From Marinigracilibium pacificum (GTDB lineage: Bacteria > Bacteroidota > Bacteroidia > Cytophagales > Cyclobacteriaceae): 64,000 nucleotides of DNA. The position numbers were made by a program, and so were the translations under genes. Shown piece after piece: positions 27,567 through 36,872 of this stretch. Under the pieces are notes generated by a model. That model was given only the letters and a program-made list of their open reading frames with translations, did no database searches and was not told the origin of the DNA. Within the stretch, counting starts at the first letter, position 1; every line of letters starts with the position of its first letter. The stretch is taken from assembly GCF_012926615.1 (NCBI RefSeq), contig NZ_JABBNU010000008.1, forward strand, positions 186,001 to 250,000. Direction: 5' to 3'.

Positions 27567-28895
27567 ATGGGCATTCAGGCTGATAAATCTAATAGTCAAT
27601 CAATTTTCGGAGCCATAATCCTGGCTATCAGCATTCTTTATCAAGGGTTATTTGTAGATCGGCTAAATGATTTATGGATTACTTTAACCTATATTTCAGC
27701 CTTTGCAGGGTATTTTGTTGCAGTTTTTTCAGGTGGATCTTCAAAAACCAGGCTTTATACAGCAGTACTTATTAGAGTAGGTTTGATTTTTATCATACCA
27801 TGGTTATCCGAAGACATATACAGATTTATCTGGGATGGTGCTTTATGGAAAATGGGAATTCATCCATTCTCGGAAACACCTTCCCATATCATGGCAAATG
27901 TTGATTTAACACCTGAACTACAAAACCTTTATCATAAACTAAACTCACCAAATTACTTCACCATTTACCCTCCTGTTTACCAGGCAATTGGGTACTTATC
28001 ATCATTTCTTCTACCGATATCAGATTATGCTTCAATAATATTCATCAAAGGAATACTTGTTATTGCCGAACTGAGTGTAGTTTCAGGATTTGACAAACTA
28101 AGTAAATTTTACCCTAAGGCAAGTTCCCTGAAATATGCCTATTTGTTAAATCCACTTGTGATTATTGAAGGTGCCGGGAATGCCCATTTTGAAATTATTT
28201 TGGTACCTGCATTAATTTACCTAATCTATTATATCAAGAGTAATAAATTCATGCTTACCGGGATTACACTCGGAGTCGGGATTGGAATAAAACTACTTCC
28301 TCTAATATTTGCGCCTTATATCCTTCTCAAAGCAATTCAGAAAAAAGAAGGTCTAAAATTCATGATAGCTACAGCAATTACCTGCATGCTATTATTTTTT
28401 CCAATATTTGATCTGCACTTTATCAAAGGCCTTTCGGAAAGCACTTCTTTATATTTCCAAAAGTTTGAGTTTAATGCTTCAATATATTATCTAATCAGAG
28501 AAGCTGGATTTATGATAAAAGGGTATAACCCTATTCAAACAGTTGGTCCAATTTTATCTATTATCACCACGCTAGCCATACTTGCAATTTCATGGAGGTT
28601 CCGCAAAAGTGATCCTGCAAAAGTATTATTCTGGCTGTGGCTGGCTTATTTATTATTTGCTACAACAGTTCATCCATGGTACGTCATTCCACTTATCGGA
28701 ATTTCCACTCTAAACAACTACCGATCAGCAATGGTCTGGTCATTTTTTGTTTTTTTTACATACCTGGGATACTATGAATCCGGCTATAAAGAAAATTATT
28801 TATTAATAGTTGTTGAATACGTAGTTCTTGGTGCGGCCTTTTTATTTGACTTGAATTACCTTAAATTTAATAAGACCCAAATTGCTAATGAGTAA
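27567..28895 (+). CDS. GT-C fold polyprenyl-phosphate-sugar glycosyltransferase-like membrane protein
   Basis: 443 residues from the ATG at 27567, five bases after the previous stop. An in-frame ATG at 27513 would add 18 residues inside the upstream gene and is less likely. About ten to twelve transmembrane helices. The first large extracytoplasmic loop has SEDIYRFIWDGALWKMGIHP, the acidic EDIYRFIWDG pattern found in GT-C mannosyltransferases, followed by FTIYPPVYQA. Such enzymes use a lipid-linked sugar on the periplasmic side, consistent with the polyprenyl-phosphate transferase encoded two genes earlier. Product unknown. Confidence 0.72.
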   Translation: MGIQADKSNSQSIFGAIILAISILYQGLFVDRLNDLWITLTYISAFAGYFVAVFSGGSSKTRLYTAVLIRVGLIFIIPWLSEDIYRFIWDGALWKMGIHPFSETPSHIMANVDLTPELQNLYHKLNSPNYFTIYPPVYQAIGYLSSFLLPISDYASIIFIKGILVIAELSVVSGFDKLSKFYPKASSLKYAYLLNPLVIIEGAGNAHFEIILVPALIYLIYYIKSNKFMLTGITLGVGIGIKLLPLIFAPYILLKAIQKKEGLKFMIATAITCMLLFFPIFDLHFIKGLSESTSLYFQKFEFNASIYYLIREAGFMIKGYNPIQTVGPILSIITTLAILAISWRFRKSDPAKVLFWLWLAYLLFATTVHPWYVIPLIGISTLNNYRSAMVWSFFVFFTYLGYYESGYKENYLLIVVEYVVLGAAFLFDLNYLKFNKTQIANE

Positions 28896-29490
28896 TACAA
28901 AGCTTATAGTTTTTGTTAAGAGACCTGAAAAGGGAAAAGTAAAAACCAGGCTGGCAAAAGACCTTGGTGATGATAAGGCATTGGAGATCTATACAAAATT
29001 ACTTTTACATACGGCATCACTAATTGAAGAAATTGAATGGCCAACTTTTGTTTACTACAAAGATGAAATAGTTCGAAATGATTTGTTTTCATTGCCATGG
29101 GTTATCAAAAAAGTTCAATCAAATGGTGATCTTGGTGCGAAAATGAAGAATGCATTTGTAGAAGTAAAAGAAGAAACAGAAGCTGAAAAAATTATCATAA
29201 TTGGTTCGGATTGTTATGATTTAGCCACAGATCACCTAATAATGGCATCGGAAAAGCTCAATAACCATGATGTCGTAATTGGACCGTCTAATGATGGAGG
29301 TTATTATTTACTGGGCTTAAAATCGATTCAAAGCAATCTATTTAACAATATTGAATGGTCAACTGAAACTGTTTTGGCAGAGACTATTAAAAAATGTAAG
29401 GAATCAGGACTAAGTATTCATTTGATTGAAGAATTAGTAGATATAGATACAATTGAAGATCTGAAGTCAATAAAAAATGAACTCATATGA
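28888..29490 (+). CDS. DUF2064/TIGR04282-type nucleotidyl- or glycosyltransferase-like protein
   Basis: About 200 residues from the ATG at 28888, which overlaps the upstream stop; a TTG at 28882 would add two residues. The GT-A-like motifs are LIVFVKRPEKGKVKTRLAKD at the start, IIIGSDCYDLATDHL, GPSNDGGYYLLGLK and STETVLAETIK. The family is annotated in databases as arsenosugar-type glycosyltransferase or CofC-like, largely by gene neighbourhood. Its place within a four-gene glycosyltransferase run supports an activated-sugar or sugar-transfer function. No arsenic genes are seen nearby. Confidence 0.78.
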   Translation: MSNTKLIVFVKRPEKGKVKTRLAKDLGDDKALEIYTKLLLHTASLIEEIEWPTFVYYKDEIVRNDLFSLPWVIKKVQSNGDLGAKMKNAFVEVKEETEAEKIIIIGSDCYDLATDHLIMASEKLNNHDVVIGPSNDGGYYLLGLKSIQSNLFNNIEWSTETVLAETIKKCKESGLSIHLIEELVDIDTIEDLKSIKNELI

Positions 29491-30338
29491 TACGTTATGT
29501 TATCATTCTAATGCTAATAATGTCTGCCTGTAACTCTAATACAGATGACCTGACAGAACAGGTAAATAAAACTTTGCATAAACCGCCAAAATGGGCTCAA
29601 CATTTTAATAGTGATTGGGCTTCAAATGATTTGTGGAATGATGGGCTTGCGGAAGTCAATATTTATGATGCTGAACGGGTAATCTATGGCGAATCCAGAA
29701 AATATGAACAAGTTTATATTGCAGTAAAAGAAACATTCAATAAAGAGTACCATGTAAAAACAGATAATTATGAGCGAAATGACCTTTTTGATGTGATCAA
29801 AGTAAATCTATTTGCAGATATACCCACCCATAAATATCCATATCACTATCTGATGAGTATCTTTTTCAAAAGAGAGCTACCATATGAAGTAAATAAACTG
29901 ACAGTTTCTTCTCAGGAATGGTGTGGAAATACGTTTAAAGCAATTCGTAAAAAAAATTACGGGTATGATGAAACCTACAATAGCTATTGGGATGGTGAAG
30001 GCAAAGGAGACCGAAAAATCAATCAAAATTGCCTAATTGAAGATCAGTTAATTTTTACACTACGTTCGCTAAATTTTCGTGATGGATTTTCATTTACTGC
30101 CCCGATAATGAAAACCCGAATGACCTCCAAAGCAACGGCTCCAAATATAAATGAAGCCAGAATCACAATAACAGACAATGACACATCCTGGAAAGTAGTT
30201 GTTAAGGGAGATCACATCGGAGAAATAATCTATCTCGTTGAAAAAGAATACCCAAACAAGCTTACTTCTATGATCGCTGCTGATGGAAGAAAATGGGATC
30301 TTAAATCTTCTTCAAGAGATGACTACTGGGCAGATTAA
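29487..30338 (+). CDS. Lipoprotein of QEWCG-motif family, unknown function
   Basis: 283 residues; the lipobox ends at LIMSAC (Cys15). The middle contains WNDGLAEVNIYDAERVIYGE, YPYHYLMSIFFKRELPY and VSSQEWCGNTFKAI. This layout recurs in Bacteroidota lipoproteins that databases often mislabel as septum formation inhibitor Maf; no real Maf nucleotide-binding features are visible. It is the last gene of the glycosyltransferase operon, overlapping the previous gene by four bases. Its stop overlaps the stop of the convergent Crp-family gene. It may act in the envelope on the product of this cluster; that is inference. Confidence 0.65.
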   Translation: MIRYVIILMLIMSACNSNTDDLTEQVNKTLHKPPKWAQHFNSDWASNDLWNDGLAEVNIYDAERVIYGESRKYEQVYIAVKETFNKEYHVKTDNYERNDLFDVIKVNLFADIPTHKYPYHYLMSIFFKRELPYEVNKLTVSSQEWCGNTFKAIRKKNYGYDETYNSYWDGEGKGDRKINQNCLIEDQLIFTLRSLNFRDGFSFTAPIMKTRMTSKATAPNINEARITITDNDTSWKVVVKGDHIGEIIYLVEKEYPNKLTSMIAADGRKWDLKSSSRDDYWAD

Positions 30339-31018
30339 GCCAAAGCTTCTAAATCTCTGAATAGAATTCTTCTACGGTCAAAACTAATCAGGTTTTGTTC
30401 TTTCAGTTCATTTAAAACAGTGGTGACGGTTTGTCTTGAAGTCCCTGTTAGTGCCGCAATATCTTTATGTGTCAGGTGATTTTTTACCATAACCTCATAG
30501 CCAACTTTGGTTCCTTTTTCTTCCCCCAGTTCTTTCAAAAATTCAACAATTCGTGTTCGCGCATCCTTAAACACAAGAGAGTTAATTCTTCGCTCCATCT
30601 TTTTCAATCTGAAACCAATCAACTTAAGAATCTTCAAGGTAAAGGTCTGATCATCAAGCATAAGCTCTTCCATATGCTCAGTAGTCATCGGGCAAACTTT
30701 CGTGCCTTTATCCATGGCCTGGGCAAAGTCATTTCGCTTTCCTTCTCCGGTAAGTGCCAGTTCACCAAAAAGCTCACCCTTTCCAAGGATCACTTTCAGA
30801 TTTTCTTTACCCTCATCACTATAATTGCCAATTCTCACACGTCCTTCAGCAACCAGATATAACTGATTTGACGCATCATTAGGGAAATAGATGAATTCAT
30901 CCTTATCAAATTCCAACATTTTATGGGTTTTCCCTGTTGCCTCCCCAAATTTATGAGGACACATAACTCCAAAAAGATCTACATTTTCAAAATACCACAG
31001 ATTATTTCCGTTATTCAT
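30335..31018 (-). CDS. Crp/Fnr-family transcriptional regulator
   Basis: 227 residues. The N-terminal cyclic-nucleotide-binding-like domain shows FPNDASNQLYLVAEGRVRIG and KGELFGELALTGEGKRNDF. The C-terminal winged helix has HLTHKDIAALTGTSRQTVTT followed by VLNELKEQNLISFDR. No Cys cluster for an Fnr iron-sulfur centre is present at the N-terminus, with single Cys residues only, so oxygen sensing by a cluster is unlikely. It is divergent from the HemJ/SCO/cytochrome c genes 151 bases away and could regulate them. Effector unknown. Confidence 0.88.
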   Translation of the reverse strand: MNNGNNLWYFENVDLFGVMCPHKFGEATGKTHKMLEFDKDEFIYFPNDASNQLYLVAEGRVRIGNYSDEGKENLKVILGKGELFGELALTGEGKRNDFAQAMDKGTKVCPMTTEHMEELMLDDQTFTLKILKLIGFRLKKMERRINSLVFKDARTRIVEFLKELGEEKGTKVGYEVMVKNHLTHKDIAALTGTSRQTVTTVLNELKEQNLISFDRRRILFRDLEALA

Positions 31019-31169
31019 ATCTAAAAATTATTTAAATACTGCCCTGATTTGTTGAAAGACAATTATAAATATATGATTTTTTATTGCTGGTTTTAGATTA
31101 ATTGGCAATGTTTTAAATAAACATCGCTATTTTTGAACCATAATACATTATAAACGGTATTATTAAAAC

Positions 31170-31703
31170 ATGAGTTTCTATCTATACGCAAAAGCCCTTC
31201 ATATTATATTTGTTGTAAGCTGGTTTGCCGGTCTTTTTTACATTGTGAGACTATTTATTTATCACACTGAAGCATTAACTGAAAAGCTAGATCCGGAAAA
31301 ATCCATATTGAGTAATCAGCTTAAAATTATGACCTCAAGGCTTTGGTCAATCATAACCATACCTGCATCTATTCTTACTGCAATTTTTGGTTTCTGGATG
31401 GTCTGGGAACTTGGAACTATTAGTGGATGGCTTTGGGTGAAATTAGGTCTGGTAGCCGGATTATATCTTTATCAAATTTGGTGTTGGAGAATTTATAAAG
31501 ACCTCCAAAACGAAAAGGTTAGATACTCCTCTGATCAGTTAAGAATGTTCAATGAAGGAGCAACATTATTCTTGATATCCATAACTTTTCTAGTAGTCTT
31601 AAAAAGTGCTCTTGATATGGTTTATGGTTTAATTGGACTCTTTTTCGTGATGATTTCATTAATGGTAGGAATTAAACTTTATAAGAAATACAGAAAAAAT
31701 TAA
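31170..31703 (+). CDS. hemJ: HemJ/CopD-family membrane protein, probable protoporphyrinogen IX oxidase
   Basis: 177 residues with four to five transmembrane helices. YAKALHIIFVVSWFAGLFYI at the N-terminus contains the conserved His and the WFAGLFYI pattern of HemJ. MTSRLWSIITIPASILTAIF and WLWVKLGLVAGLYLYQI follow, including the invariant Lys. HemJ oxidises protoporphyrinogen IX in the membrane, the penultimate haem step. The following two genes encode a copper chaperone and a cytochrome c, so a supply role for respiration fits. A TATTTTTG promoter-like box lies at 31128-31135. Confidence 0.75.
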   Translation: MSFYLYAKALHIIFVVSWFAGLFYIVRLFIYHTEALTEKLDPEKSILSNQLKIMTSRLWSIITIPASILTAIFGFWMVWELGTISGWLWVKLGLVAGLYLYQIWCWRIYKDLQNEKVRYSSDQLRMFNEGATLFLISITFLVVLKSALDMVYGLIGLFFVMISLMVGIKLYKKYRKN

Positions 31704-31710
31704 AATATCT

Positions 31711-32388
31711 ATGTTACGTAAATATCTTTTTGCAATTGCATTTTTATTGTTGGCATTAGCTTGTAACAAGGGAAACGAAAGTGGTGGCAGGATCATTTCT
31801 ATTGATGAGCCATCAAGAAATCTTGGCTATATCGGTAACTATCAAGTTATCGATACGGTTATAAATGATGAAAAAGTAGTAGATACTATCTATCATACTA
31901 TTGGTGAGTTTTCACTTATTGATCAGGATAGTAACATTGTTACAAAAGAGCAAATGGATGGTAAAGTGGTAGTTGCGGACTTCTTCTTCACCACATGTCC
32001 TTCAATATGCCCTACAATGGCCGCTCAGATGCTCAGAGTATATGAAAAATATAATGGAAGAGAAAATTTCCAGATCCTTTCTCACAGTATTGACCCATAT
32101 AATGACAGCGTACCTGCTTTAAAAGATTACGCAAATAAATTGGGGGTTGAAAATGATAAATGGTTGTTTATGACCGGTGACCTTGAAGAAATATTCAGGC
32201 TAGCCGAAAAGCAATACATGATTACTGCATATCAGGATCCTCAGGCACCAGGCGGGTTTGCCCATAGCGGAGCATTCGTTTTGGTTGACCAGAAAGGACG
32301 ACCAAGAGGTATGTATGACGGAACCAAAAAAGAAGACGTTGATCGTCTTATGAATGATATTGATAAACTATTGACCAATTCGAAATGA
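31711..32388 (+). CDS. SCO family copper chaperone lipoprotein
   Basis: 225 residues; the lipobox ends at LALAC (Cys18). The thioredoxin-like fold carries the copper motif TTCPSICP with Cys96 and Cys100, and a His in GFAHSGAFVLVD about 90 residues later, the three SCO1 copper ligands. SCO proteins help assemble the CuA centre of cytochrome oxidase or act as thiol reductants. It lies seven bases after hemJ and overlaps the cytochrome c gene by four bases. No oxidase subunits are in this window. Confidence 0.88.
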   Translation: MLRKYLFAIAFLLLALACNKGNESGGRIISIDEPSRNLGYIGNYQVIDTVINDEKVVDTIYHTIGEFSLIDQDSNIVTKEQMDGKVVVADFFFTTCPSICPTMAAQMLRVYEKYNGRENFQILSHSIDPYNDSVPALKDYANKLGVENDKWLFMTGDLEEIFRLAEKQYMITAYQDPQAPGGFAHSGAFVLVDQKGRPRGMYDGTKKEDVDRLMNDIDKLLTNSK

Positions 32389-32843
32389 AATATACAACGC
32401 TGATTTTCCTTAGCGCCATTTTGATTATGAATACATCTTGTGGCTCAAAAAACAAAAATGGAAATGTTGAAGTATCAGGAACTGCTTCTGATGAAATGAA
32501 ATTCAAACACTATATGATTGCCGGTGAGCAGTTATATAAAAAACATTGCAGTAATTGTCATCAGGAAAATGGTGAAGGGCTCGCCTCATTATTCCCTCCA
32601 TTAGCAAAGTCTGACTACCTATTACAAGATGTTAATCGATCTGTATGTATTGTAAGAAATGGCTTAAAGGGAGAAATAACTGTCAATGGGAAAAAATTCA
32701 ATCAACCCATGTCAGCTTTAGGATATCTATCTGATATGGAAATAGCCGAAGTATTGACTTACGTATACAATTCGTGGGGAAACGAAAAAGGTCTTGTTAC
32801 CCAGCAAGCTGTTAGTGATGCCTTGCTGGAATGCGAAGAATAA
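32385..32843 (+). CDS. Lipid-anchored class I c-type cytochrome
   Basis: 152 residues; the lipobox ends at NTSC (Cys19). One haem-binding site CSNCH (Cys55, Cys58, His59) is followed by GEGLASLFPPLAKSDYL and a likely axial Met in QPMSALGYLSD. The C-terminal helix EIAEVLTYVYNSWGN completes the cytochrome c fold. It probably carries electrons on the periplasmic face of a membrane. It is translationally coupled to the SCO gene and followed by a strong terminator. Confidence 0.88.
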   Translation: MKYTTLIFLSAILIMNTSCGSKNKNGNVEVSGTASDEMKFKHYMIAGEQLYKKHCSNCHQENGEGLASLFPPLAKSDYLLQDVNRSVCIVRNGLKGEITVNGKKFNQPMSALGYLSDMEIAEVLTYVYNSWGNEKGLVTQQAVSDALLECEE

Positions 32844-32844
32844 T

Positions 32845-32873
32845 AAAAAAGCTGCCTTAGAGCAGCTTTTTTT
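32845..32873. terminator. Bidirectional terminator between cytochrome c and lipoprotein genes
   Basis: A-tract, GCTGC stem (32851-32855), CTTAGA loop, GCAGC stem (32862-32866) and T-tract (32867-32873). The flanking A and T runs extend the stem and allow termination on both strands of the convergent gene pair. Confidence 0.88.
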
Positions 32874-33333
32874 ATTTTTTAATGAGGCTATCAGCCATTA
32901 ATGCTTTTTCTGTTGTCTTTTTAAGCTCCTGTAACTTATCAAACTCCCCCTCAAGATAATCAATTGCCATAGTATCAACCATAGCATCATATTCGGTTAC
33001 TTCGTCCTTTGATACACCCTTACGCTTAAAATTCATCATCCATTCACGCATTTCTTTCTGGGCTACAAGAATATTTGAATGAGCCTGTGATAAATCCTTA
33101 TAGAATACACTTGCTGTATCTCCACTAACCGAGATTGAATCCATCATCTTTTCAGCTTTGTTTCTCATCAGATTTAGTGTCGTTGCAGGTGCCATCAACT
33201 CATCATGAATATGCATGACATTTTGATAAAGTGAATCACGTTCAGCTGTAAGATCTGCTGACTTCTCTTTAGAAGCATCAGAGCATGAAGAAACAACTCC
33301 TGACATAATGATTATTATAATTAAATATCTCAT
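32872..33333 (-). CDS. Small coiled-coil lipoprotein, partner of hybrid kinase
   Basis: 153 residues; the lipobox ends at VVSSC (Cys17). The rest is almost entirely helical and charged (AERDSLYQNVMHIHDELMAP, LNLMRNKAEKMMDS, EMREWMMNFKRKGVSKDEV). Related Bacteroidota proteins carry uninformative names such as viral A-type inclusion protein. The start overlaps the stop of the hybrid kinase gene by four bases, so the two are co-translated. It may be an envelope accessory of that sensor; this is inferred from coupling only. Confidence 0.65.
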   Translation of the reverse strand: MRYLIIIIIMSGVVSSCSDASKEKSADLTAERDSLYQNVMHIHDELMAPATTLNLMRNKAEKMMDSISVSGDTASVFYKDLSQAHSNILVAQKEMREWMMNFKRKGVSKDEVTEYDAMVDTMAIDYLEGEFDKLQELKKTTEKALMADSLIKK

Positions 33334-36300
33334 ATACTTACATTATCTATTCTCTTAAGCAGTAAGTTAATAATCTCATCTACCGAATTGAAAACATTGC
33401 TTAATTCTGTCTCTTTTTCTTCTATGGCTAATCCGGACTCTAACTTCCTTCTGCTTCTTTCAATTGCATCCAGCAATTGAGTTGCTTCCAAAAATTTAAG
33501 CATGGATTTAACTTTATGAACCGTATCCGTGATAATGTCTACATCCTCATCTAGAAAAGCAAATCTGAATTTGTCCTTAAATTCTTTCAATTGATTGATA
33601 TATGAGTTTACAAATTCTTCTTCGAACCTTTCATTTCCGTCTGTCAGATAGTCTATCTTCCCAAGATTAATTATGGCTTCTTTAATTAACCCTTCGGTAG
33701 CATCTCCGGGAATCAATTCTTGAATTTGCTTCTCTTCAGATTTAACATACTTGGTTATTTTCTTATATAAATCTGCAGGATGAAATGGTTTCGATATCAA
33801 ATCATTCATCTTAGCCTTTTCGACTTTCTCACGGACATCATCTAACACATGGGCAGTAAGAGCAATTATTGGCACTTTATTAATAGCATCGTTTGTATGT
33901 GCCCGGATTCTTTTAGCTGCCTTCACGCCATCCATCACAGGCATCTGAAGATCCATCAAAATCAGATCATATTCATTAATAGAGGCCTTTTCAACTGCCT
34001 CTTCTCCATTAATAGCCGTATCAATTAAAAGGCCCCATTTTTGCAAAAACCTTTTGGCAATATTAAGATTTACAGGGTTATCCTCTGCAACTAGTACTCT
34101 TACACCCTTTAATACACCTTTACTCTTAGAGTAAACTTCACTAATTCCGTCACCAAGAATAAGCTTACTACTCTTTTTAATTTTAAGTACAAAACTAAAT
34201 TTGGATCCTTTTCCATATTCAGATTCAAGCGCAATTTCTGAGCCCATTAATTCTAACAAGCGCTTAGTGATTGCAAGACCAAGTCCGGTACCTCCAAATT
34301 TACGTGTAGTATCTGTGCTAGCCTGTTCAAAGCGTTCAAAAATCACCTTATGTTTTTCCTTTGGAATACCAATTCCCGAGTCTTCTACAGAGAATAATAC
34401 ATGAACAAACTCTTCATCTTCCCTATCGTACCCAACATCCAAAACTACAGAGCCTTTATCGGTGAATTTTATTGCATTACTAACCAGGTTTGTAAGTACC
34501 TGACCAATTCTAACCTGATCACCAATAACAATCTCAGGGATACCCATATCAATTCTTACCTTGAAGGAAATATTTTTCTCTTCGGCTTTTGGTGATAACG
34601 ACTGACGAATTCCGCTAACCAATGAAGGTAATGAAAAGTCAATGTTTTCAATTGAAATTTTACCTGCCTCAATTTTGTTAAAATCAAGCACGTCATTAAT
34701 AAGTACTAATAAATTATCGGTTGCAAATTTCAAGGTTTTCAAACTATCAACCTGTTCAGGTTTTGGAGATTCATCCAATAGTAAATGTGTCATCCCAATT
34801 ACAGCATTGAGCGGAGTTCTAATCTCATGACTCATTGTTGATAAGAAGAACGCTTTAGCTTCAGAAGATTCTTCAGCACGCTTCTTACTATCTTTTAACT
34901 CATTTTCTTGAAGCTTCCAGGTTGTTATTTCTTCAGAGAATATTATTATTCCACCGATTTCATAATTTTCATCAAACCAGGGACGAACTTCCCATCTAAA
35001 CCATCGCTCATTCCCCTTCTTATCGATGATCATTTCTTCCTCTTCATGCTCTATTGCTCCATTAAGACAACGTCTGTGAATATTCTTCCACTCCTGAGAA
35101 ACATTTGGAAAAAGGTCATAATAGGAAATACCTAAAAACTCCTTATCCCGAAGATTATAATCATCAATCCATTTGCCACTTGCCGCAATGAATTTCATAT
35201 CCTTATCAAGCATGGCAAGAGGAACAGGCACAGTTTTAACAAAAGACTCGAGCTGCTGTTTCTTTAGATAAAACTGCTTTTCTTTATCTTTTATAGTGGT
35301 AATATCCTGCACCATTGCGTAAACACCAATGATGCGCCCACGTTTGTTATAGCTAGGTCGGCCGGTATATTTAAATGTTTTTTGAGTTTTATCTTCTGTT
35401 TCGTGAACTATTTCGATATCGAAGGCTTTTCCAAACTTACTTGCCTCCTCTAACACTTTGTAGAAACTTGCAGAATCATCAAAATGAATTGTATCAATAA
35501 ACTGTTCCAGATCAATTTGAGTTTGCTGAGCTGCCAATCCAAAAAACTCACATAATGTAGCAGACAAAATTACATCCTGACTCTCAATATTAATCTCGAT
35601 AATACCAGTTCGGGTCATTCGTTGAGATTCCAATAATTGTTGCTCTCGAAAGGCGATTTCATCTTTTAGAATTTCAACATCAGCATTTTTTTCAAGAAGA
35701 GCTTTTGAAACATTCTTTACCTTCCAGTCAAACTCCTCAGTTTTCTTTTTTAATAAATCATTTTCTTCAGACAATGACTTATTCCTTGTTTTAACCAAAT
35801 CTAGTTTCTGGGTAAGGGCATTAATATTGAGAAGAATCTTATTAATTGAATAATTCAGACAAAAAGATGCTATGATTACAACAATATAATAGCCGAATAA
35901 TAAATGAGTTCCAAACTGAATCCACTCTGACGGTTTGTGAATCAAGGGGTATAATGCATCAAAAAGGATTATGAGACCAGGAATAATGATTATATTACTA
36001 TAATAGGTAACTTTAGTATTACTTGATACATAAGTGAAATAGGGTATTACTGAAGCTAATATCAGAACAATATGAATTGAATATCGAAAAGATTCAAGAT
36101 GTTCGAATGACAAAAATGAACTTGTCAATCCAATTATAAATATTAACGTTATATAAACATAATAAAAAGCTTTTCGAAAAATGACCCGGTTTCCTTTTGG
36201 ATCGATCAAATAAAATAGCAACATAACGACATAAGATGTCACTCCTGAAATTACAGGGGAATAGTTATCCGCATTCATTAATAGTGATATCAACAATATT

Positions 36301-36371
36301 AATGATGTGATTAAAATAAATCGCACTACTTTAACGTAGTTACTTGATGAAAGCTTATCGAGGCTGTTCAT
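33330..36371 (-). CDS. Hybrid sensor histidine kinase with REC and Hpt domains
   Basis: 1013 residues. About six to seven transmembrane helices occupy residues 15-190, then a coiled coil (about 195-250). Two PAS domains follow (about 250-360 and 370-490), the second opening with FVKTVPVPLAMLDKDMKFIA. The kinase core has the H box SHEIRTPLNAVIGM (His about 515), N box LVSNAIKFTDKG, G1 DSGIGIP and G2 GGTGLGLAITKRL. A receiver domain has the phospho-acceptor in LILMDLQMPVMDG (about 806), and the C-terminal Hpt-type helix contains VHKVKSML (His about 950). The membrane part has no large periplasmic loop, so the signal may be membrane or cytoplasmic. No separate response regulator gene is adjacent. 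Confidence 0.92.
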   Translation of the reverse strand: MNSLDKLSSSNYVKVVRFILITSLILLISLLMNADNYSPVISGVTSYVVMLLFYLIDPKGNRVIFRKAFYYVYITLIFIIGLTSSFLSFEHLESFRYSIHIVLILASVIPYFTYVSSNTKVTYYSNIIIIPGLIILFDALYPLIHKPSEWIQFGTHLLFGYYIVVIIASFCLNYSINKILLNINALTQKLDLVKTRNKSLSEENDLLKKKTEEFDWKVKNVSKALLEKNADVEILKDEIAFREQQLLESQRMTRTGIIEINIESQDVILSATLCEFFGLAAQQTQIDLEQFIDTIHFDDSASFYKVLEEASKFGKAFDIEIVHETEDKTQKTFKYTGRPSYNKRGRIIGVYAMVQDITTIKDKEKQFYLKKQQLESFVKTVPVPLAMLDKDMKFIAASGKWIDDYNLRDKEFLGISYYDLFPNVSQEWKNIHRRCLNGAIEHEEEEMIIDKKGNERWFRWEVRPWFDENYEIGGIIIFSEEITTWKLQENELKDSKKRAEESSEAKAFFLSTMSHEIRTPLNAVIGMTHLLLDESPKPEQVDSLKTLKFATDNLLVLINDVLDFNKIEAGKISIENIDFSLPSLVSGIRQSLSPKAEEKNISFKVRIDMGIPEIVIGDQVRIGQVLTNLVSNAIKFTDKGSVVLDVGYDREDEEFVHVLFSVEDSGIGIPKEKHKVIFERFEQASTDTTRKFGGTGLGLAITKRLLELMGSEIALESEYGKGSKFSFVLKIKKSSKLILGDGISEVYSKSKGVLKGVRVLVAEDNPVNLNIAKRFLQKWGLLIDTAINGEEAVEKASINEYDLILMDLQMPVMDGVKAAKRIRAHTNDAINKVPIIALTAHVLDDVREKVEKAKMNDLISKPFHPADLYKKITKYVKSEEKQIQELIPGDATEGLIKEAIINLGKIDYLTDGNERFEEEFVNSYINQLKEFKDKFRFAFLDEDVDIITDTVHKVKSMLKFLEATQLLDAIERSRRKLESGLAIEEKETELSNVFNSVDEIINLLLKRIDNVSI

Positions 36372-36468
36372 GAGCTTAAAAAATAAATTAGAACCAGAAA
36401 GATAGTAAAAAATTATATTCGATAATAAAAAATATTTCTGTTTAAATTAATTATAAAAAAATAGGAAC

Positions 36469-36861
36469 ATGTTCAATTCAAATAAACAAAATATGGCTTC
36501 TGAAGATAAACAACCTACAGGTTCAGGTAGTATTGTTTCATCAAGTACCGTTATGATTGGAAATATTGAGTCAAATGACTTATTAAGAATAGAAGGAAAG
36601 GTTAATGGAGATATTCTTAAAGCCCCAAGAGTAATTGTAGGATCAAAAGGTGAAATCCATGGAAATATCACTTGTGGTCAGCTCGATGTTGAAGGGACAA
36701 TACATGGAAATATTGCTTGCAAAAGTAAAGTGATTTGCAAAAGTACGGCTAAAATAACAGGTGAAGTTAAAGCTGCAGATTTAAAAGTTGAAGCTGGAGC
36801 TTTAATCAATGGAAAAATATCTATAGGGTCACAGGCTGGAGCTGTGGTTGAAAAGAAATAA
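36469..36861 (+). CDS. Bactofilin (polymer-forming cytoskeletal protein)
   Basis: 130 residues. After a disordered N-terminus, the bactofilin core shows the short regular beta-helix repeat: GNIESNDLLRIEGKVNGDI, GSKGEIHGNITCGQLDVEGT, IHGNIACKSKVICKSTAKIT, GEVKAADLKVEAGALINGKI. Bactofilins polymerise without nucleotide on the inner face of the membrane and support cell shape or localised envelope synthesis. The gene appears monocistronic, divergent from the hybrid kinase. Confidence 0.9.
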   Translation: MFNSNKQNMASEDKQPTGSGSIVSSSTVMIGNIESNDLLRIEGKVNGDILKAPRVIVGSKGEIHGNITCGQLDVEGTIHGNIACKSKVICKSTAKITGEVKAADLKVEAGALINGKISIGSQAGAVVEKK

Positions 36862-36872
36862 TTTTTTAACGG

